Below are positions 9,776-18,855 of a stretch of DNA of 64,000 bases, piece after piece. The DNA is from Anaerolineae bacterium (lineage in GTDB: Bacteria > Chloroflexota > Anaerolineae > Anaerolineales > UBA4823). Position 1 is the first letter of the stretch. Every line of letters starts with the position of its first letter. Where the stretch lies: NCBI GenBank assembly GCA_003327455.1, contig QOQU01000005.1, forward strand, positions 62,001-126,000, in the 5' to 3' direction. Both the position numbers and the translations under genes were made by a program. The notes under the pieces were generated by a model. It saw only the letters and a program-made list of their open reading frames with translations, had not been told where the DNA came from and did no database searches.

Positions 9776-12700
9776 ATGATGTCATTTGAACCTCTTTTTC
9801 AACAGATTGCAGACATCACCCAGGAGTTGATTTCCGCCATGCGGAATCAGCGAGGGATGTTACAGTTATCCCTGCAACGCTCGGCGCGCTTGCCATTGGC
9901 TATCGCTTTGGCGAAAGCTACACAGACCTCGGTTTTTTGGATTGTTGACCGCAACGATCGGGCGTTGGCGATGCTGGAAGAAGCGAATTTGTGGGATTCC
10001 GACCTGGCGCACTTTTTATTTGCCGAGCCCAGTATATTGTTCTATGAAAAGGCGGCCTGGAGCGAAAGCTCGCGCAAAGAACGTCTCACAGTTTTGACCC
10101 ATTTTGCTGCGGCTCAAATCCCTGGAGCAAAAACGATCGAGAAACCTGCCTTTGTTGTCGCATCTGCCCGGTCGGTGATGACCCGTACATTACCTCGTCG
10201 CGAATTTCTGAAAGCCATCCGCACGTATAAGCCTGGGATGGTACAGTCTATGGAAAACATCATCCAGCAATGGATTGAAATGGGTTACGAGCGGGTCAAT
10301 ACAGTCGTGGATGTCGGTCAGTTTGCCCGGCGCGGTGGGATTTTAGACATTTGGCCTGTGGCGTCACATTTCCCTGTGCGGTTTGATTTCTTTGGCAATC
10401 AAATCGAAACCATCTTACCTTTTGAGCCTATGAGTCAACTCACCGATCGCCACAGGGGTGAGCTATCCTCCATCGTTGTACCGCCAGCCCGGGAATATTT
10501 ACTCAATGCGGAGTTCCTGGCACAGCTTGATACTCCTGATGAGGCGTGTGAATTTTATTTACCTTACTTACATCCTTATCCGGCGAGTGTCCTGGATTAT
10601 TTGCCGGAACGGTCTCTGGTGATTTTGGATAATGCGGATTTGGTGCGCCAAACAGCGGCTGAAATCGAAGAACAAGCCTTGGAATTGCGTCAAACCGCCC
10701 TCGCCGAGGGGATCATCTCGGAAGATAGTCCCTCTCCACATCTTTCCTGGTCAGAAATTGAAGATGCTTTATCTCTTCGGCGAGGAATCCAGTTTGGCTG
10801 GGAAGAGGATGAGAGTGCCGATAAATATGTAAGGAATGTCCAGCAGGCGTTCCAGCCGCAACCACGTTTTGGTGGGCGGCTCAAATCTTTTATTCAGCAT
10901 CTGGAAGGGTTGGATCAAAAAAGGTCTACCATCTGGGTCGTTTCCAGGCAAGCCTCGCGTTTGGAAGAGTTGTGGCGTGAATTGATACAGGGCAGGCAAG
11001 AGCAGGTCAGCGGCATCCACTTTATCTGCGGAAGCCTGGCTGAAGGATTCCTGTTTACGGCAAGGGATCAAAGCGAATTTCATATCTTCTCGGATGGTGA
11101 AATCTTTGGCATTCGTCCTCCTGAGATTCGCCATCGTAAAAAACTCGTCGTTTCCAGCCCTGAAGCCCAATATGCAGACTTGCAGCCAGGGGATTATGTG
11201 GTCCATGTCGATCACGGCATTGGGATTTTTGTTGGCCTGGTGATGCGAACGATCGATGAGATCGAACGTGAGTATCTCTGCATTGAATATGCCAACCAGA
11301 CGCAATTGTTCGTTCCGGTTTATCAGGCGGATCGTGTCACACGCTACGTTGGAGCAGATAAAAAAACACCTGCACTGAGTAATCTGGGAACCGCTGAATG
11401 GCATACGGTAAAAGCGCACGTCCGGGAAGCGGTTGTCGAGGTTGCCCAAGACTTACTCGACCTCTATGCCAAACGATCGATTGTGGAAGGGCACGCGTTC
11501 TCACCTGATACCCCCTGGCAACAAGAATTGGAAGCCAGTTTTCCGTACGTGGAAACTGAAGACCAAATTCGGGTGTTGAAAGAGGTAAAAGCAGATATGG
11601 AGTCGCCGCGGCCCATGGATCGCTTAATTTGTGGCGACGTTGGCTATGGAAAGACCGAGGTTGCTCTGCGGGCAGCCTTTAAGTGTGTGGTGGATGGCAA
11701 GCAAGTGGCTGTCTTGGTGCCGACAACCATCCTTGCCCAGCAACATTATGACACCTTTCGACAACGGTTGGCTGCCTTTCCGGTTGAAGTGGAAATGTTA
11801 TCCCGTTTTCGAACCCCTCAACAACAGCAAGAGATCATCCGGAAACTTGCGCAGGGAAAAATCGATATCATCATTGGCACGCACCGCCTGCTTTCCAATG
11901 ACGTGGTTTTTAAAGATTTGGGGCTTTTGATTATCGATGAAGAGCAGCGATTTGGGGTCATCCACAAAGAGAAACTGAAGAAAATGCGTGCTGAAGTGGA
12001 TGTCTTGACTTTGACTGCCACGCCGATCCCCCGCACGCTCTACCTGGCCCTATCGGGAGTGCGTGACATTTCGACCATTAATACGCCGCCTGAAGAGCGC
12101 GTGCCGATTCTCACCCATGTCGGTCCTTATTCGCCGGAACTGATTCGCAAAGCAGTATTGCGTGAGATCGAACGCGGTGGTCAGGTTTTCTTTGTCCATA
12201 ATCGCGTCCAGACGATCGAGGCGATGCGCCGCCACCTTGAAAAGCTGCTACCCGAAGCGCGCATCTGTGTTGCCCATGGGCAAATGCCTGAAAAAGAGCT
12301 GGAAGCCCGTATGCGCCAGTTCACCCAAGGGGAAGTGGATGTCCTTTTATCGACTTCGATTATCGAATCTGGATTGGATATCCCGAATGCCAATACCTTG
12401 ATCGTTGATCGCGCCGATACCTTTGGCCTGGCGCAGTTATATCAACTGCGCGGACGGGTTGGTCGAGGGGCTCAACGCGCCTATGCCTACTTCTTTCGCC
12501 ATAAGCGCCGTCCGCCGACGCCCGAAGGTCAACAACGTTTGGAGACAATCGCCGAGAACACTCAATTAGGGGCCGGCTTTTCCATCGCAATGCGCGATTT
12601 GGAAATGCGCGGAGCAGGGGATATTTTAGGAACGCGCCAATCGGGGCATGTTAATGCGGTCGGTTTGCATCTTTACACGCGTCTACTGGCGGAAGCAATC

Positions 12701-13204
12701 CGGCGTTTGGGCAGGCAAGAGGGCTTGCCATCTCTGCGCTTGCTATCTTACGAAGAGGAAGGGGTGAGCAGCGTGACCGTTGATTTACCCCTGGCGGCAG
12801 CTATTCCTTCCAACTACGTGCCGGATAAATTGATGCGCTTGCAGTTATACCGCCGCATTGCAAATTTGAAATCATTGAACGAGGTCGACCGTCTGGGCGA
12901 GGAGTTTCGAGACCGGTTTGGTGAACTGCCGCAAGAGGTTGACGGTTTGCTCTATCAAATGAAGGTCAAACTGCTTGCGCAGCGGGCTGGATTGGCATCA
13001 ATAAACGTCGAAAACGGACAGATTGTTTTGAGGTTTGCTGAAGGTGTTCAACCGGTTCATGGAAGATTTCTGCATCCGGCGGCCCGTTGGGGTAAGACAG
13101 CGATTTGGTTTGCCTATCAGCATGTGGAGAACTGGCGTGAAGCACTGTTGGGGATCTTAACTGAACTACCGCACAGAGTGGAAGAGCCAACTCTCGTGGC
13201 ATAA
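9776..13204 (+). CDS. mfd: Transcription-repair coupling factor
   Basis: A 1142-residue ATP-dependent DNA translocase that removes RNA polymerase stalled at lesions and recruits UvrA. N-terminal UvrB-homology region covers about residues 1-450. The CarD-like RNA polymerase interaction domain begins near residue 467 (LQPGDYVVHVDHGIGIF). Superfamily 2 helicase motifs follow: GDVGYGKTE near residue 619 and DEEQ near residue 722, then TATPIPRTL, the LSTSIIESGLDIPN segment and QLRGRVGRG. A TRCF C-terminal domain closes the protein. The phosphoglycosyl transferase ATG follows only 14 bases after the stop. Confidence 0.97.
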   Translation: MMSFEPLFQQIADITQELISAMRNQRGMLQLSLQRSARLPLAIALAKATQTSVFWIVDRNDRALAMLEEANLWDSDLAHFLFAEPSILFYEKAAWSESSRKERLTVLTHFAAAQIPGAKTIEKPAFVVASARSVMTRTLPRREFLKAIRTYKPGMVQSMENIIQQWIEMGYERVNTVVDVGQFARRGGILDIWPVASHFPVRFDFFGNQIETILPFEPMSQLTDRHRGELSSIVVPPAREYLLNAEFLAQLDTPDEACEFYLPYLHPYPASVLDYLPERSLVILDNADLVRQTAAEIEEQALELRQTALAEGIISEDSPSPHLSWSEIEDALSLRRGIQFGWEEDESADKYVRNVQQAFQPQPRFGGRLKSFIQHLEGLDQKRSTIWVVSRQASRLEELWRELIQGRQEQVSGIHFICGSLAEGFLFTARDQSEFHIFSDGEIFGIRPPEIRHRKKLVVSSPEAQYADLQPGDYVVHVDHGIGIFVGLVMRTIDEIEREYLCIEYANQTQLFVPVYQADRVTRYVGADKKTPALSNLGTAEWHTVKAHVREAVVEVAQDLLDLYAKRSIVEGHAFSPDTPWQQELEASFPYVETEDQIRVLKEVKADMESPRPMDRLICGDVGYGKTEVALRAAFKCVVDGKQVAVLVPTTILAQQHYDTFRQRLAAFPVEVEMLSRFRTPQQQQEIIRKLAQGKIDIIIGTHRLLSNDVVFKDLGLLIIDEEQRFGVIHKEKLKKMRAEVDVLTLTATPIPRTLYLALSGVRDISTINTPPEERVPILTHVGPYSPELIRKAVLREIERGGQVFFVHNRVQTIEAMRRHLEKLLPEARICVAHGQMPEKELEARMRQFTQGEVDVLLSTSIIESGLDIPNANTLIVDRADTFGLAQLYQLRGRVGRGAQRAYAYFFRHKRRPPTPEGQQRLETIAENTQLGAGFSIAMRDLEMRGAGDILGTRQSGHVNAVGLHLYTRLLAEAIRRLGRQEGLPSLRLLSYEEEGVSSVTVDLPLAAAIPSNYVPDKLMRLQLYRRIANLKSLNEVDRLGEEFRDRFGELPQEVDGLLYQMKVKLLAQRAGLASINVENGQIVLRFAEGVQPVHGRFLHPAARWGKTAIWFAYQHVENWREALLGILTELPHRVEEPTLVA

Positions 13205-13218
13205 TTCAGGTATTGGCG

Positions 13219-13881
13219 ATGATTGCACGCAAGTCCATTCCGCTAAGTAAACGGATTTTTGATCTCCTGGCAAGCTCCTTTTTGGTTGTCATTCTTTCAC
13301 CTCTGTTGCTCTTCATTGCCTTGCTGGTTTGGCTGGTGCATGGGTCACCGGTGATCTTTCGTCAGCAGCGTCCTGGTTACCATGGCAAGCCATTTATCTG
13401 TTATAAATTTCGCACCATGAACGATCGCCGCGATGAACACGGCAAGTTGTTGCCAGATGAACAACGTCTGACTGGCTTGGGGAAATTTCTGCGCTCGACC
13501 AGCTTAGATGAATTGCCGGAGCTGTTTAATGTCCTGCGTGGCGAGATGAGCCTGGTGGGACCGCGTCCGTTGCTGATGCAATACCTCGACCGTTATACAC
13601 CCGAACAGGCTCGCCGCCATGAGGTGTTACCTGGCATCACCGGTTGGGCGCAAATTAATGGGCGCAATGCCCTAAGCTGGGAGGATAAATTCCGCCTGGA
13701 TGTCTGGTATGTGGATCATTGGTCCTTCTGGCTCGATCTGAAGATTCTGGCTTTGACCGTTGTTAAGGTATTGCGCCGCGAGGGCATCAGCAGCGAGGGA
13801 TTTGCTACGGCGCCGGAGTTTATGGGCAGCGTGAAGACAGGCGAAAAAGAAAGCGAGGCAAATACTCCGCATGGATGCTAA
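13219..13881 (+). CDS. PglC-like phosphoglycosyl transferase (bacterial sugar transferase)
   Basis: A 220-residue monotopic enzyme transferring a phosphosugar from a UDP-sugar to undecaprenyl phosphate, the first membrane step of glycan assembly. An N-terminal hydrophobic re-entrant helix is followed by FRQQRPGYHGKPF, YKFRTMND, SLDELPELFNVLRGEMS with the catalytic Asp-Glu pair, LVGPRPLL and PGITGWAQINGRN. The small size matches PglC/EpsL-type enzymes rather than long WbaP-type ones. ATG 13219 is preferred over TTG 13213 because CAGG lies 8 bases upstream. It overlaps the next gene by 11 bases. The cluster therefore resembles PglC-PglD pairs with an E1 gene inserted between them. Confidence 0.92.
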   Translation: MIARKSIPLSKRIFDLLASSFLVVILSPLLLFIALLVWLVHGSPVIFRQQRPGYHGKPFICYKFRTMNDRRDEHGKLLPDEQRLTGLGKFLRSTSLDELPELFNVLRGEMSLVGPRPLLMQYLDRYTPEQARRHEVLPGITGWAQINGRNALSWEDKFRLDVWYVDHWSFWLDLKILALTVVKVLRREGISSEGFATAPEFMGSVKTGEKESEANTPHGC

Positions 13882-15928
13882 ATTCCTCTATCGGATCATG
13901 TGCCGCATCCGTTTTTTTGAAGAGCTGGTGTTGGAAAAATTTCCAACGGGTGTCTTTGTCGGCACAACCCATACGTATCTCGGGCAGGAGGCGAATGCAG
14001 TTGGAGTGATTGCCAACCTGCAAGCAGAGGATATTATTTTCAGCAACCATCGCGGTCATGGACATTTTCTGGCGTATGGTGGTGAACCACGGGCGTTATT
14101 TGCCGAATTAATGGGGAAGAAGAGTGGTGTTTGCGGTGGAAGAGGCGGCTCCCAGCATCTGCATTGGAAGAACTTTTACTCCAACGGCGTGCAGGGTGGA
14201 ATCGTGCCGATTGCCACCGGGATGGCACTGGCAGAGAAGCAGAAGCAAAGCGGGGCAATCGCGGTGGCATTTCTCGGAGATGGAACATTGGGGGAGGGAG
14301 TCATCTATGAAACCTTCAATATGGCGAGCAAGTGGCAGATTCCCATTCTTTATGTGGTCGAGAACAACCGAATTGCCCAAACCACCCCAATTGAATTGAG
14401 CCTGGCTGGCTCTATCGCCGCTCGTTTTCATGCCTTTGGAATTGCCTGTGAAGAGTTGGATACCAGTGACGTGGTAGAGATTTGTGATGTAGCCGCAAGG
14501 TGGGTTAATCGAGTTCGCCAGAATCAAGCACCTGGAGCATTGATTTTACATACCTGGCGTTTTGGGCCTCATTCAAAAGGGGATGACACCCGCCCTGCGG
14601 AGGAGATTGCGTTCCTCAAAGAAACTCGCGATCCGCTGAAGATCCAGGCTGCACGTTTAGCGCCTGGCGAGCGGGAAGCGATTGAAGCTGAGGAGCAGGC
14701 ATTGATTGAGCAAGCTTTTCAGCTGGCGTTGGAGGATGAATATCCTGCGCCGGAGGATGCCCTCACCCCCGGCCCCTCTACCGAAGGGCGAGGGGAGACA
14801 GATTCCCTCTCCCTTAGGGAGAGGGTTAGGGTGAGGGATGAAAACTTTGAGTCACCTGTAGCCCTCACCTCTGACTCCTCGCCTACAGGGCGAGGGGAGG
14901 ATGCCGAAGGGAGAAAAAAGCCTCTCACCGTCCTGCAATCCCTTAACCTCGCCATCCATCAGGCTCTTGCGAAAGATAAGCGGGTGTTCCTTCTTGGTCA
15001 GGACATCCTTGATCCATATGGAGGCGCCTTCAAAGTCACACAAGGGTGCTCGACCCATTTCCCACAAAGGGTTTTTCCTACCCCGATCTCTGAAGCTGGA
15101 CTGGTGGGGATAGCGGCCGGTATGGCACTGCGGGGACTGTTGCCGCTGGCGGAGATTATGTTCGGAGATTTTCTAACCTTGATTGCCGATCAGGTTATCA
15201 ACCATATTGCCAAATTCCGCTGGATGTATAATGATGCTGTGAATGTTCCCTTGGTCATCCGCACCCCTGTGGGAGGTGGGCGCGGTTATGGACCGACCCA
15301 TTCTCAATCTTTAGAAAAACTCTACCTGGGTGTGCCGGGCATTCATGTTGTGGCGGTGACACATTTTGGAGAGCCGCAGGCATTGTTGCTGCAAGCCATC
15401 CTTCAGGACAGTGAGCCGGTCATCTTCATTGAGCATAAGAGTTTATATCCGCTGTCTATCTGGGATGATCAGGATCGTGAGCTGGAACGCGAGGTGGGGT
15501 GGACGGAATTGGGGTATCCCATCTATACTTTGCGCTTGCGAGGATCGCCGCCTGCAAATCTGACCTTGATTGCGTATAGCTATATGGCAGAAGTGGCTCG
15601 TCAGGCAATGATTCAGCTTGCCTATCAGGCAGAAATCTTTTGCGAGTTAATCGTCCCAACCCAGTTGAGACCCTGCGCTGAGGGTATGCTCAGGGAATCG
15701 GTTCAACGCACCGGCAGAGCGCTGGTGATTGAGGAGGGTACGTTGAGTTTCGGCTGGGGTGCTGAAATCCTGGCAAGAATTGCTGAACACTCCTTTTCGC
15801 CCTCAGCCCGGCTGGGCCGGATTGGGGCTGCCGAGCATCCTGTTCCCGCCTCTCCACCGTTGGAAAGAGTGACCTTGCCAGGTGTGGAGGACATCTTCCG
15901 AAAGGCGCAGAACCTGCTGAAGCCTTAA
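13871..15928 (+). CDS. Fused E1 alpha/beta thiamine-diphosphate 2-oxoacid dehydrogenase
   Basis: A 685-residue fusion of both E1 subunits of a 2-oxoacid (pyruvate, acetoin or branched-chain type) dehydrogenase. The alpha half (residues 1 to about 290) has GTTHTYLGQEANAVG, NHRGHGHFLAYGG, the Gly-rich segment GKKSGVCGGRGGSQHLH and the ThDP motif GDGTLGEG (near residue 136) ending in VVENN. The beta half (from about residue 352) has LLGQDILDPYGGAFKVTQG, TPISEAGLVGIAAGMA, GGGRGYGPTHSQSLE and a transketolase C-terminal domain. The substrate cannot be read from sequence. The linker (about residues 297-350) is encoded by an inserted palindromic repeat. The acyl acceptor is predicted to be the lipoyl domain encoded 21 bases downstream. 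No E3 gene or normal E2 is in the window. Confidence 0.92.
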   Translation: MDAKFLYRIMCRIRFFEELVLEKFPTGVFVGTTHTYLGQEANAVGVIANLQAEDIIFSNHRGHGHFLAYGGEPRALFAELMGKKSGVCGGRGGSQHLHWKNFYSNGVQGGIVPIATGMALAEKQKQSGAIAVAFLGDGTLGEGVIYETFNMASKWQIPILYVVENNRIAQTTPIELSLAGSIAARFHAFGIACEELDTSDVVEICDVAARWVNRVRQNQAPGALILHTWRFGPHSKGDDTRPAEEIAFLKETRDPLKIQAARLAPGEREAIEAEEQALIEQAFQLALEDEYPAPEDALTPGPSTEGRGETDSLSLRERVRVRDENFESPVALTSDSSPTGRGEDAEGRKKPLTVLQSLNLAIHQALAKDKRVFLLGQDILDPYGGAFKVTQGCSTHFPQRVFPTPISEAGLVGIAAGMALRGLLPLAEIMFGDFLTLIADQVINHIAKFRWMYNDAVNVPLVIRTPVGGGRGYGPTHSQSLEKLYLGVPGIHVVAVTHFGEPQALLLQAILQDSEPVIFIEHKSLYPLSIWDDQDRELEREVGWTELGYPIYTLRLRGSPPANLTLIAYSYMAEVARQAMIQLAYQAEIFCELIVPTQLRPCAEGMLRESVQRTGRALVIEEGTLSFGWGAEILARIAEHSFSPSARLGRIGAAEHPVPASPPLERVTLPGVEDIFRKAQNLLKP
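14760..14837. repeat. 78-bp palindromic repeat inserted in frame in the E1 gene
   Basis: The element starts with CCCTCACCC and ends with GGGTGAGGG, a perfect 9-bp terminal inverted repeat. It contains an imperfect hairpin and a perfect 9-bp hairpin (14804-14812 with 14816-14824). Its 78 bases are 26 codons without a stop, so it is translated within the alpha/beta linker. ATG abuts both ends, possibly a 3-bp target duplication. Nearly the same sequence occurs after ftsK (54648-54768). Confidence 0.85.
14862..14899. repeat. Partial second copy of the palindromic repeat
   Basis: A degenerate half-element beginning CCCTCACCTCTGACTCCTC and ending GGGCGAGGGG. It matches the first half of the 78-bp repeat 24 bases upstream and is likewise translated in the E1 linker. 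Confidence 0.65.
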
Positions 15929-15949
15929 TCATTACCTCTCGAGGGTCTT

Positions 15950-17062
15950 ATGGATGAGCCAATCAAACCCATTCTCTTTCCTCTGATCAACGCCAATGAA
16001 CCAGAAATGACATTAGCCTCCATCGAAGTTCAGCAGGGACAACTAGTTCAGGCAGGGCAGGTTTTGGCAGTGGTAGAGACAACCAAAACCACGGCAGAAA
16101 TAATCGCCGAGAGCGCCGGCTATGTCTTTCTCAATCATCTGCAAGCGGGAGTGATTGTACGTGCAGGAGAGCACTTTGGATATCTCTCTCCAGAGCCGAA
16201 TCTGGATCTGCAAAGCCTGCGGGTTAACCAGGAGATATCTAAAATTGGTGCGATGGAAAAGCCCTCAATGGATGTGCGCCTTACCGAACCAGCTCGACGC
16301 CTGGCAGAACAATTGCAGATTGATCTAAACCTTTTACCCAAGGGCGAGTGGATAACCGAACAACGCTTACGGCGCTGGTTAGAAGAAGAAGGCCTGGGAA
16401 TTGAAATGACGATTTCGCCATCCGTGGATCCTGCTGCAGTTTTGATCTTCGGTGGCGGAGGACATGGAAAATCACTGATCGAGTTGATCCGTGCCAGCGG
16501 ACAACATGCCATTGCTGGCATCATTGACGATATCAAGCCCCTGGGCAGCCTCATTTTGGGAGTACCGGTAATTGGACGTAGCCAGGATCTACCTCGTTTC
16601 TATCAAAACGGTTACCGGCTTATGATCAATGCGGTTGGAGGGATCGGCGATATTTCACAGCGGGTGAGTGTCTTCGAGCGGGGCAGATCGGCTGGTTTTT
16701 CATTCCCAACCGTTATCCACCCTACGGCATTTGTTGAAGGAAGTGCTGCTTTGGGCGAAGGCGCTCAACTGTTCCCGCATGCCTATTTGGGCAGTGATGC
16801 CAGGCTTGGCTTTGGTGTCATCATCAATACGGGGGCGATCGTCTCGCACGATTGTGAAGTGGGAGATTACGTCAACTTATCACCTGGGGCAATTTTAGCG
16901 GGAGAGGTCAAGGTGGGTGAAGCGACTTTAATCGGTATGGGGGTTACCGTCAATTTGCGAGTCAAGATTGGTGCCCATTGTCGTATTGGGAATGGCGCAA
17001 CGATCAAGCAGGATGTACCGGATCGAACCATTGTGCGCGCCGGCACAATCTGGCCCCCCTAG
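15950..17062 (+). CDS. Lipoyl domain / E3-binding domain / NeuD-PglD sugar acyltransferase fusion
   Basis: A 370-residue three-part chimera. Residues 1-80 form a lipoyl domain with the modifiable Lys46 in VVETTKTTAE. Residues 109-146 match a peripheral-subunit-binding domain (LTEPARRLAEQLQIDLNLLP, then WITEQRLRRWL) with a shortened Gly loop. Residues 161-370 are a NeuD/PglD-type acyltransferase: Rossmann-like start LIFGGGGHGKSLIEL, a left-handed beta-helix hexapeptide region, and the catalytic His in NTGAIVSHDCEVGD. The E2 catalytic domain normally found after the binding domain is absent. It lies downstream of E1 and a PglC-like transferase. Predicted role, by inference: E1 loads an acyl group on the lipoyl arm and the beta-helix domain passes it to an amino-sugar. 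The acyltransferase may instead still use acyl-CoA. Confidence 0.88.
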   Translation: MDEPIKPILFPLINANEPEMTLASIEVQQGQLVQAGQVLAVVETTKTTAEIIAESAGYVFLNHLQAGVIVRAGEHFGYLSPEPNLDLQSLRVNQEISKIGAMEKPSMDVRLTEPARRLAEQLQIDLNLLPKGEWITEQRLRRWLEEEGLGIEMTISPSVDPAAVLIFGGGGHGKSLIELIRASGQHAIAGIIDDIKPLGSLILGVPVIGRSQDLPRFYQNGYRLMINAVGGIGDISQRVSVFERGRSAGFSFPTVIHPTAFVEGSAALGEGAQLFPHAYLGSDARLGFGVIINTGAIVSHDCEVGDYVNLSPGAILAGEVKVGEATLIGMGVTVNLRVKIGAHCRIGNGATIKQDVPDRTIVRAGTIWPP

Positions 17063-17171
17063 GGACTGGTTAATCATCACCACACTTAATGGTTAGACGT
17101 AAGCGATTCCAATAGATTTCTTAGATTTTTCCTCCAAAATCTCGGATAAAATCTCTGTTGGAGGTGAACCG

Positions 17172-18161
17172 ATGAATGCTTCGATGTGGATCAAGGCATT
17201 ACAAATTATTCCCCATGTAAACAAAGACGAATGGGATCGCCTGGATGTGATCTCGAGGTGGCTGATTTCTACCCGCGCCGCTGTGTTGATTATGACGTTC
17301 TTAAGCGGGGCAATCGCAGGTATTCTGGCTTATCAACGCGGAGTTTTTCAATTTTTGCCCTGGTTTTTAGCCACCCTGGGAATTGTATTCGCCCATGCGA
17401 CCAATAATTTGCTCAATGATTATACCGATGCAGCTCGCGGTGTCGATCAAGAAAATTACTATCGCGCTCAATACGGTCCGCAACCTCTCCTGCATGGCTT
17501 GATGACCCGTCGGCAGCACCTAACCTACTCGGCAGTGACCGGAGGACTAGCCCTGGCAATTGGTATCTACCTGGTTTTGTATCGGGGTGGATTAACCCTG
17601 CCATTGCTGTTAGCGGGTGCGTTCTTTGTTCTTTTTTATACCTGGCCGTTGAAATATATTGCTCTTGGCGAGCTTGCAGTTTTAGTTGTTTGGGGCCCGC
17701 TGATGGTCGGTGGAGTGTATTATGTTATGAGTGGGAACTGGGATTGGAACGTTGTGCTTGCCAGCCTGCCTTATGCTTTGGGAGTCACCGGGGTGATATT
17801 TGGCAAACATATCGACAAAATCGATATGGATAGAGCGAAACGCATTTACACTTTACCGGTCCTTCTGGGTGAGCGACTCTCGCGTTGGACGGTAGTGGGA
17901 ATGCTGGTTGCGCAGTATCTATCAGTAATTTATCTGGTTTCAACTGGATTCTTCTCTCCCATCTTACTGGTCGTCCTTTTCGCCCTGCCGGCCTTTCTGC
18001 GCGTCCTTGCGATCTTTCGCTTCCCAAAACCTCAAGAAAAACCCCGGGATTTCCCCGAGGTTTGGCCGAATTATTTTGTGGCAGCCGCCTTTTTTCACAA
18101 TCGTCGGTTTGGCTTGTTTTATTTAGCGGGTTTGATTTTAGGTTTAATTGTGCGACTTTAA
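17172..18161 (+). CDS. UbiA-family prenyltransferase (MenA-like)
   Basis: A 329-residue polytopic membrane protein with about eight or nine hydrophobic helices. The first Asp-rich motif NDYTDAARGVD (near residue 80) and the second, KHIDKIDMDRAKR (near residue 215), bind the Mg-prenyl diphosphate in UbiA enzymes. It is closest in layout to 1,4-dihydroxy-2-naphthoate prenyltransferases (menaquinone pathway), but no other men genes are here, so the acceptor is not fixed. The ATG has a strong GGAGGTG site. A 109-base gap separates it from the upstream cluster. Confidence 0.85.
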   Translation: MNASMWIKALQIIPHVNKDEWDRLDVISRWLISTRAAVLIMTFLSGAIAGILAYQRGVFQFLPWFLATLGIVFAHATNNLLNDYTDAARGVDQENYYRAQYGPQPLLHGLMTRRQHLTYSAVTGGLALAIGIYLVLYRGGLTLPLLLAGAFFVLFYTWPLKYIALGELAVLVVWGPLMVGGVYYVMSGNWDWNVVLASLPYALGVTGVIFGKHIDKIDMDRAKRIYTLPVLLGERLSRWTVVGMLVAQYLSVIYLVSTGFFSPILLVVLFALPAFLRVLAIFRFPKPQEKPRDFPEVWPNYFVAAAFFHNRRFGLFYLAGLILGLIVRL

Positions 18162-18201
18162 GCGTAGACTCTTGATTGGCTGAACATAGCAAAGACGATG
18201 G

Positions 18202-18852
18202 TCAGGTCGCGTTCTGTGGAAAGATGACTTCTTCTCGACCAGCTAAGCGCTCTTGAATGCGCTGGACGACGATGTTGAGATGTTTTGGACGGTGGACATA
18301 GTCGAGGTCATCGGTACGGATGGTCAGGACAGGACAAACATCGAAGGTTTGCAGCCAGTCGTCGTAGAAACTTTCCAATAAACGCAAGTAGTCGGCGGTA
18401 ATGCCGCTTTCGATATTGCGCCCGCGTTGCTGAATGCGATTTAATAAGACCTCCACCGGGGCTTGGAGGTATATCAACAAGTCCGGTGGAGGCAGTTGAT
18501 TTACGATGAGATCGAAAACCGTCCGATAGGATTGATAGTCCCGTTCACTGAGATTGCCCATCTGATAAAGGGCACGGGCGAAGATGTAGGCATCTTCATA
18601 GATGCTGCGATCGATAATCACCGACTGAGGCAATTGGACCATTTGCAGGTATTGTTGGGCGCGATGACCAAGAAAAAAGACCTGCAAATGGAATGCCCAG
18701 GCGCGCATATCGGCGTAAAAATCTGCCAGGTAGGGATTATCGGCGACCGATTCAAAGGCAGTGTACCAGCCTAAACGGGCGCCGATTCGCTCTGCCAGCG
18801 AGGTTTTGCCTGTTCCGATGTTTCCGGCGATTACCACCAATCGTTTGGTCAT
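18202..18852 (-). CDS. Deoxynucleoside kinase
   Basis: A 216-residue kinase of the dNK/dGK/dAK family that phosphorylates deoxynucleosides in salvage. It has the P-loop GNIGTGKTSLA, an ESVADNPYLADFY segment in the substrate pocket, the catalytic DRS motif (IIDRSIYEDAYIFA) and a lid Arg region (NRIQQRGRNIE). Which base is preferred is unclear. The start codons GTG 18855 and ATG 18852 directly follow the nrdJ stop (TGAGTGATG), so translation is probably coupled to the reductase. Both genes feed the dNTP pool. Confidence 0.92.
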   Translation of the reverse strand: MTKRLVVIAGNIGTGKTSLAERIGARLGWYTAFESVADNPYLADFYADMRAWAFHLQVFFLGHRAQQYLQMVQLPQSVIIDRSIYEDAYIFARALYQMGNLSERDYQSYRTVFDLIVNQLPPPDLLIYLQAPVEVLLNRIQQRGRNIESGITADYLRLLESFYDDWLQTFDVCPVLTIRTDDLDYVHRPKHLNIVVQRIQERLAGREEVIFPQNAT

Positions 18853-18855
18853 CAC

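Noticed and set aside
14719-15067. Minus-strand frames over the E1 linker
   Set aside because: They arise from the symmetric repeat sequence and lack ribosome sites.
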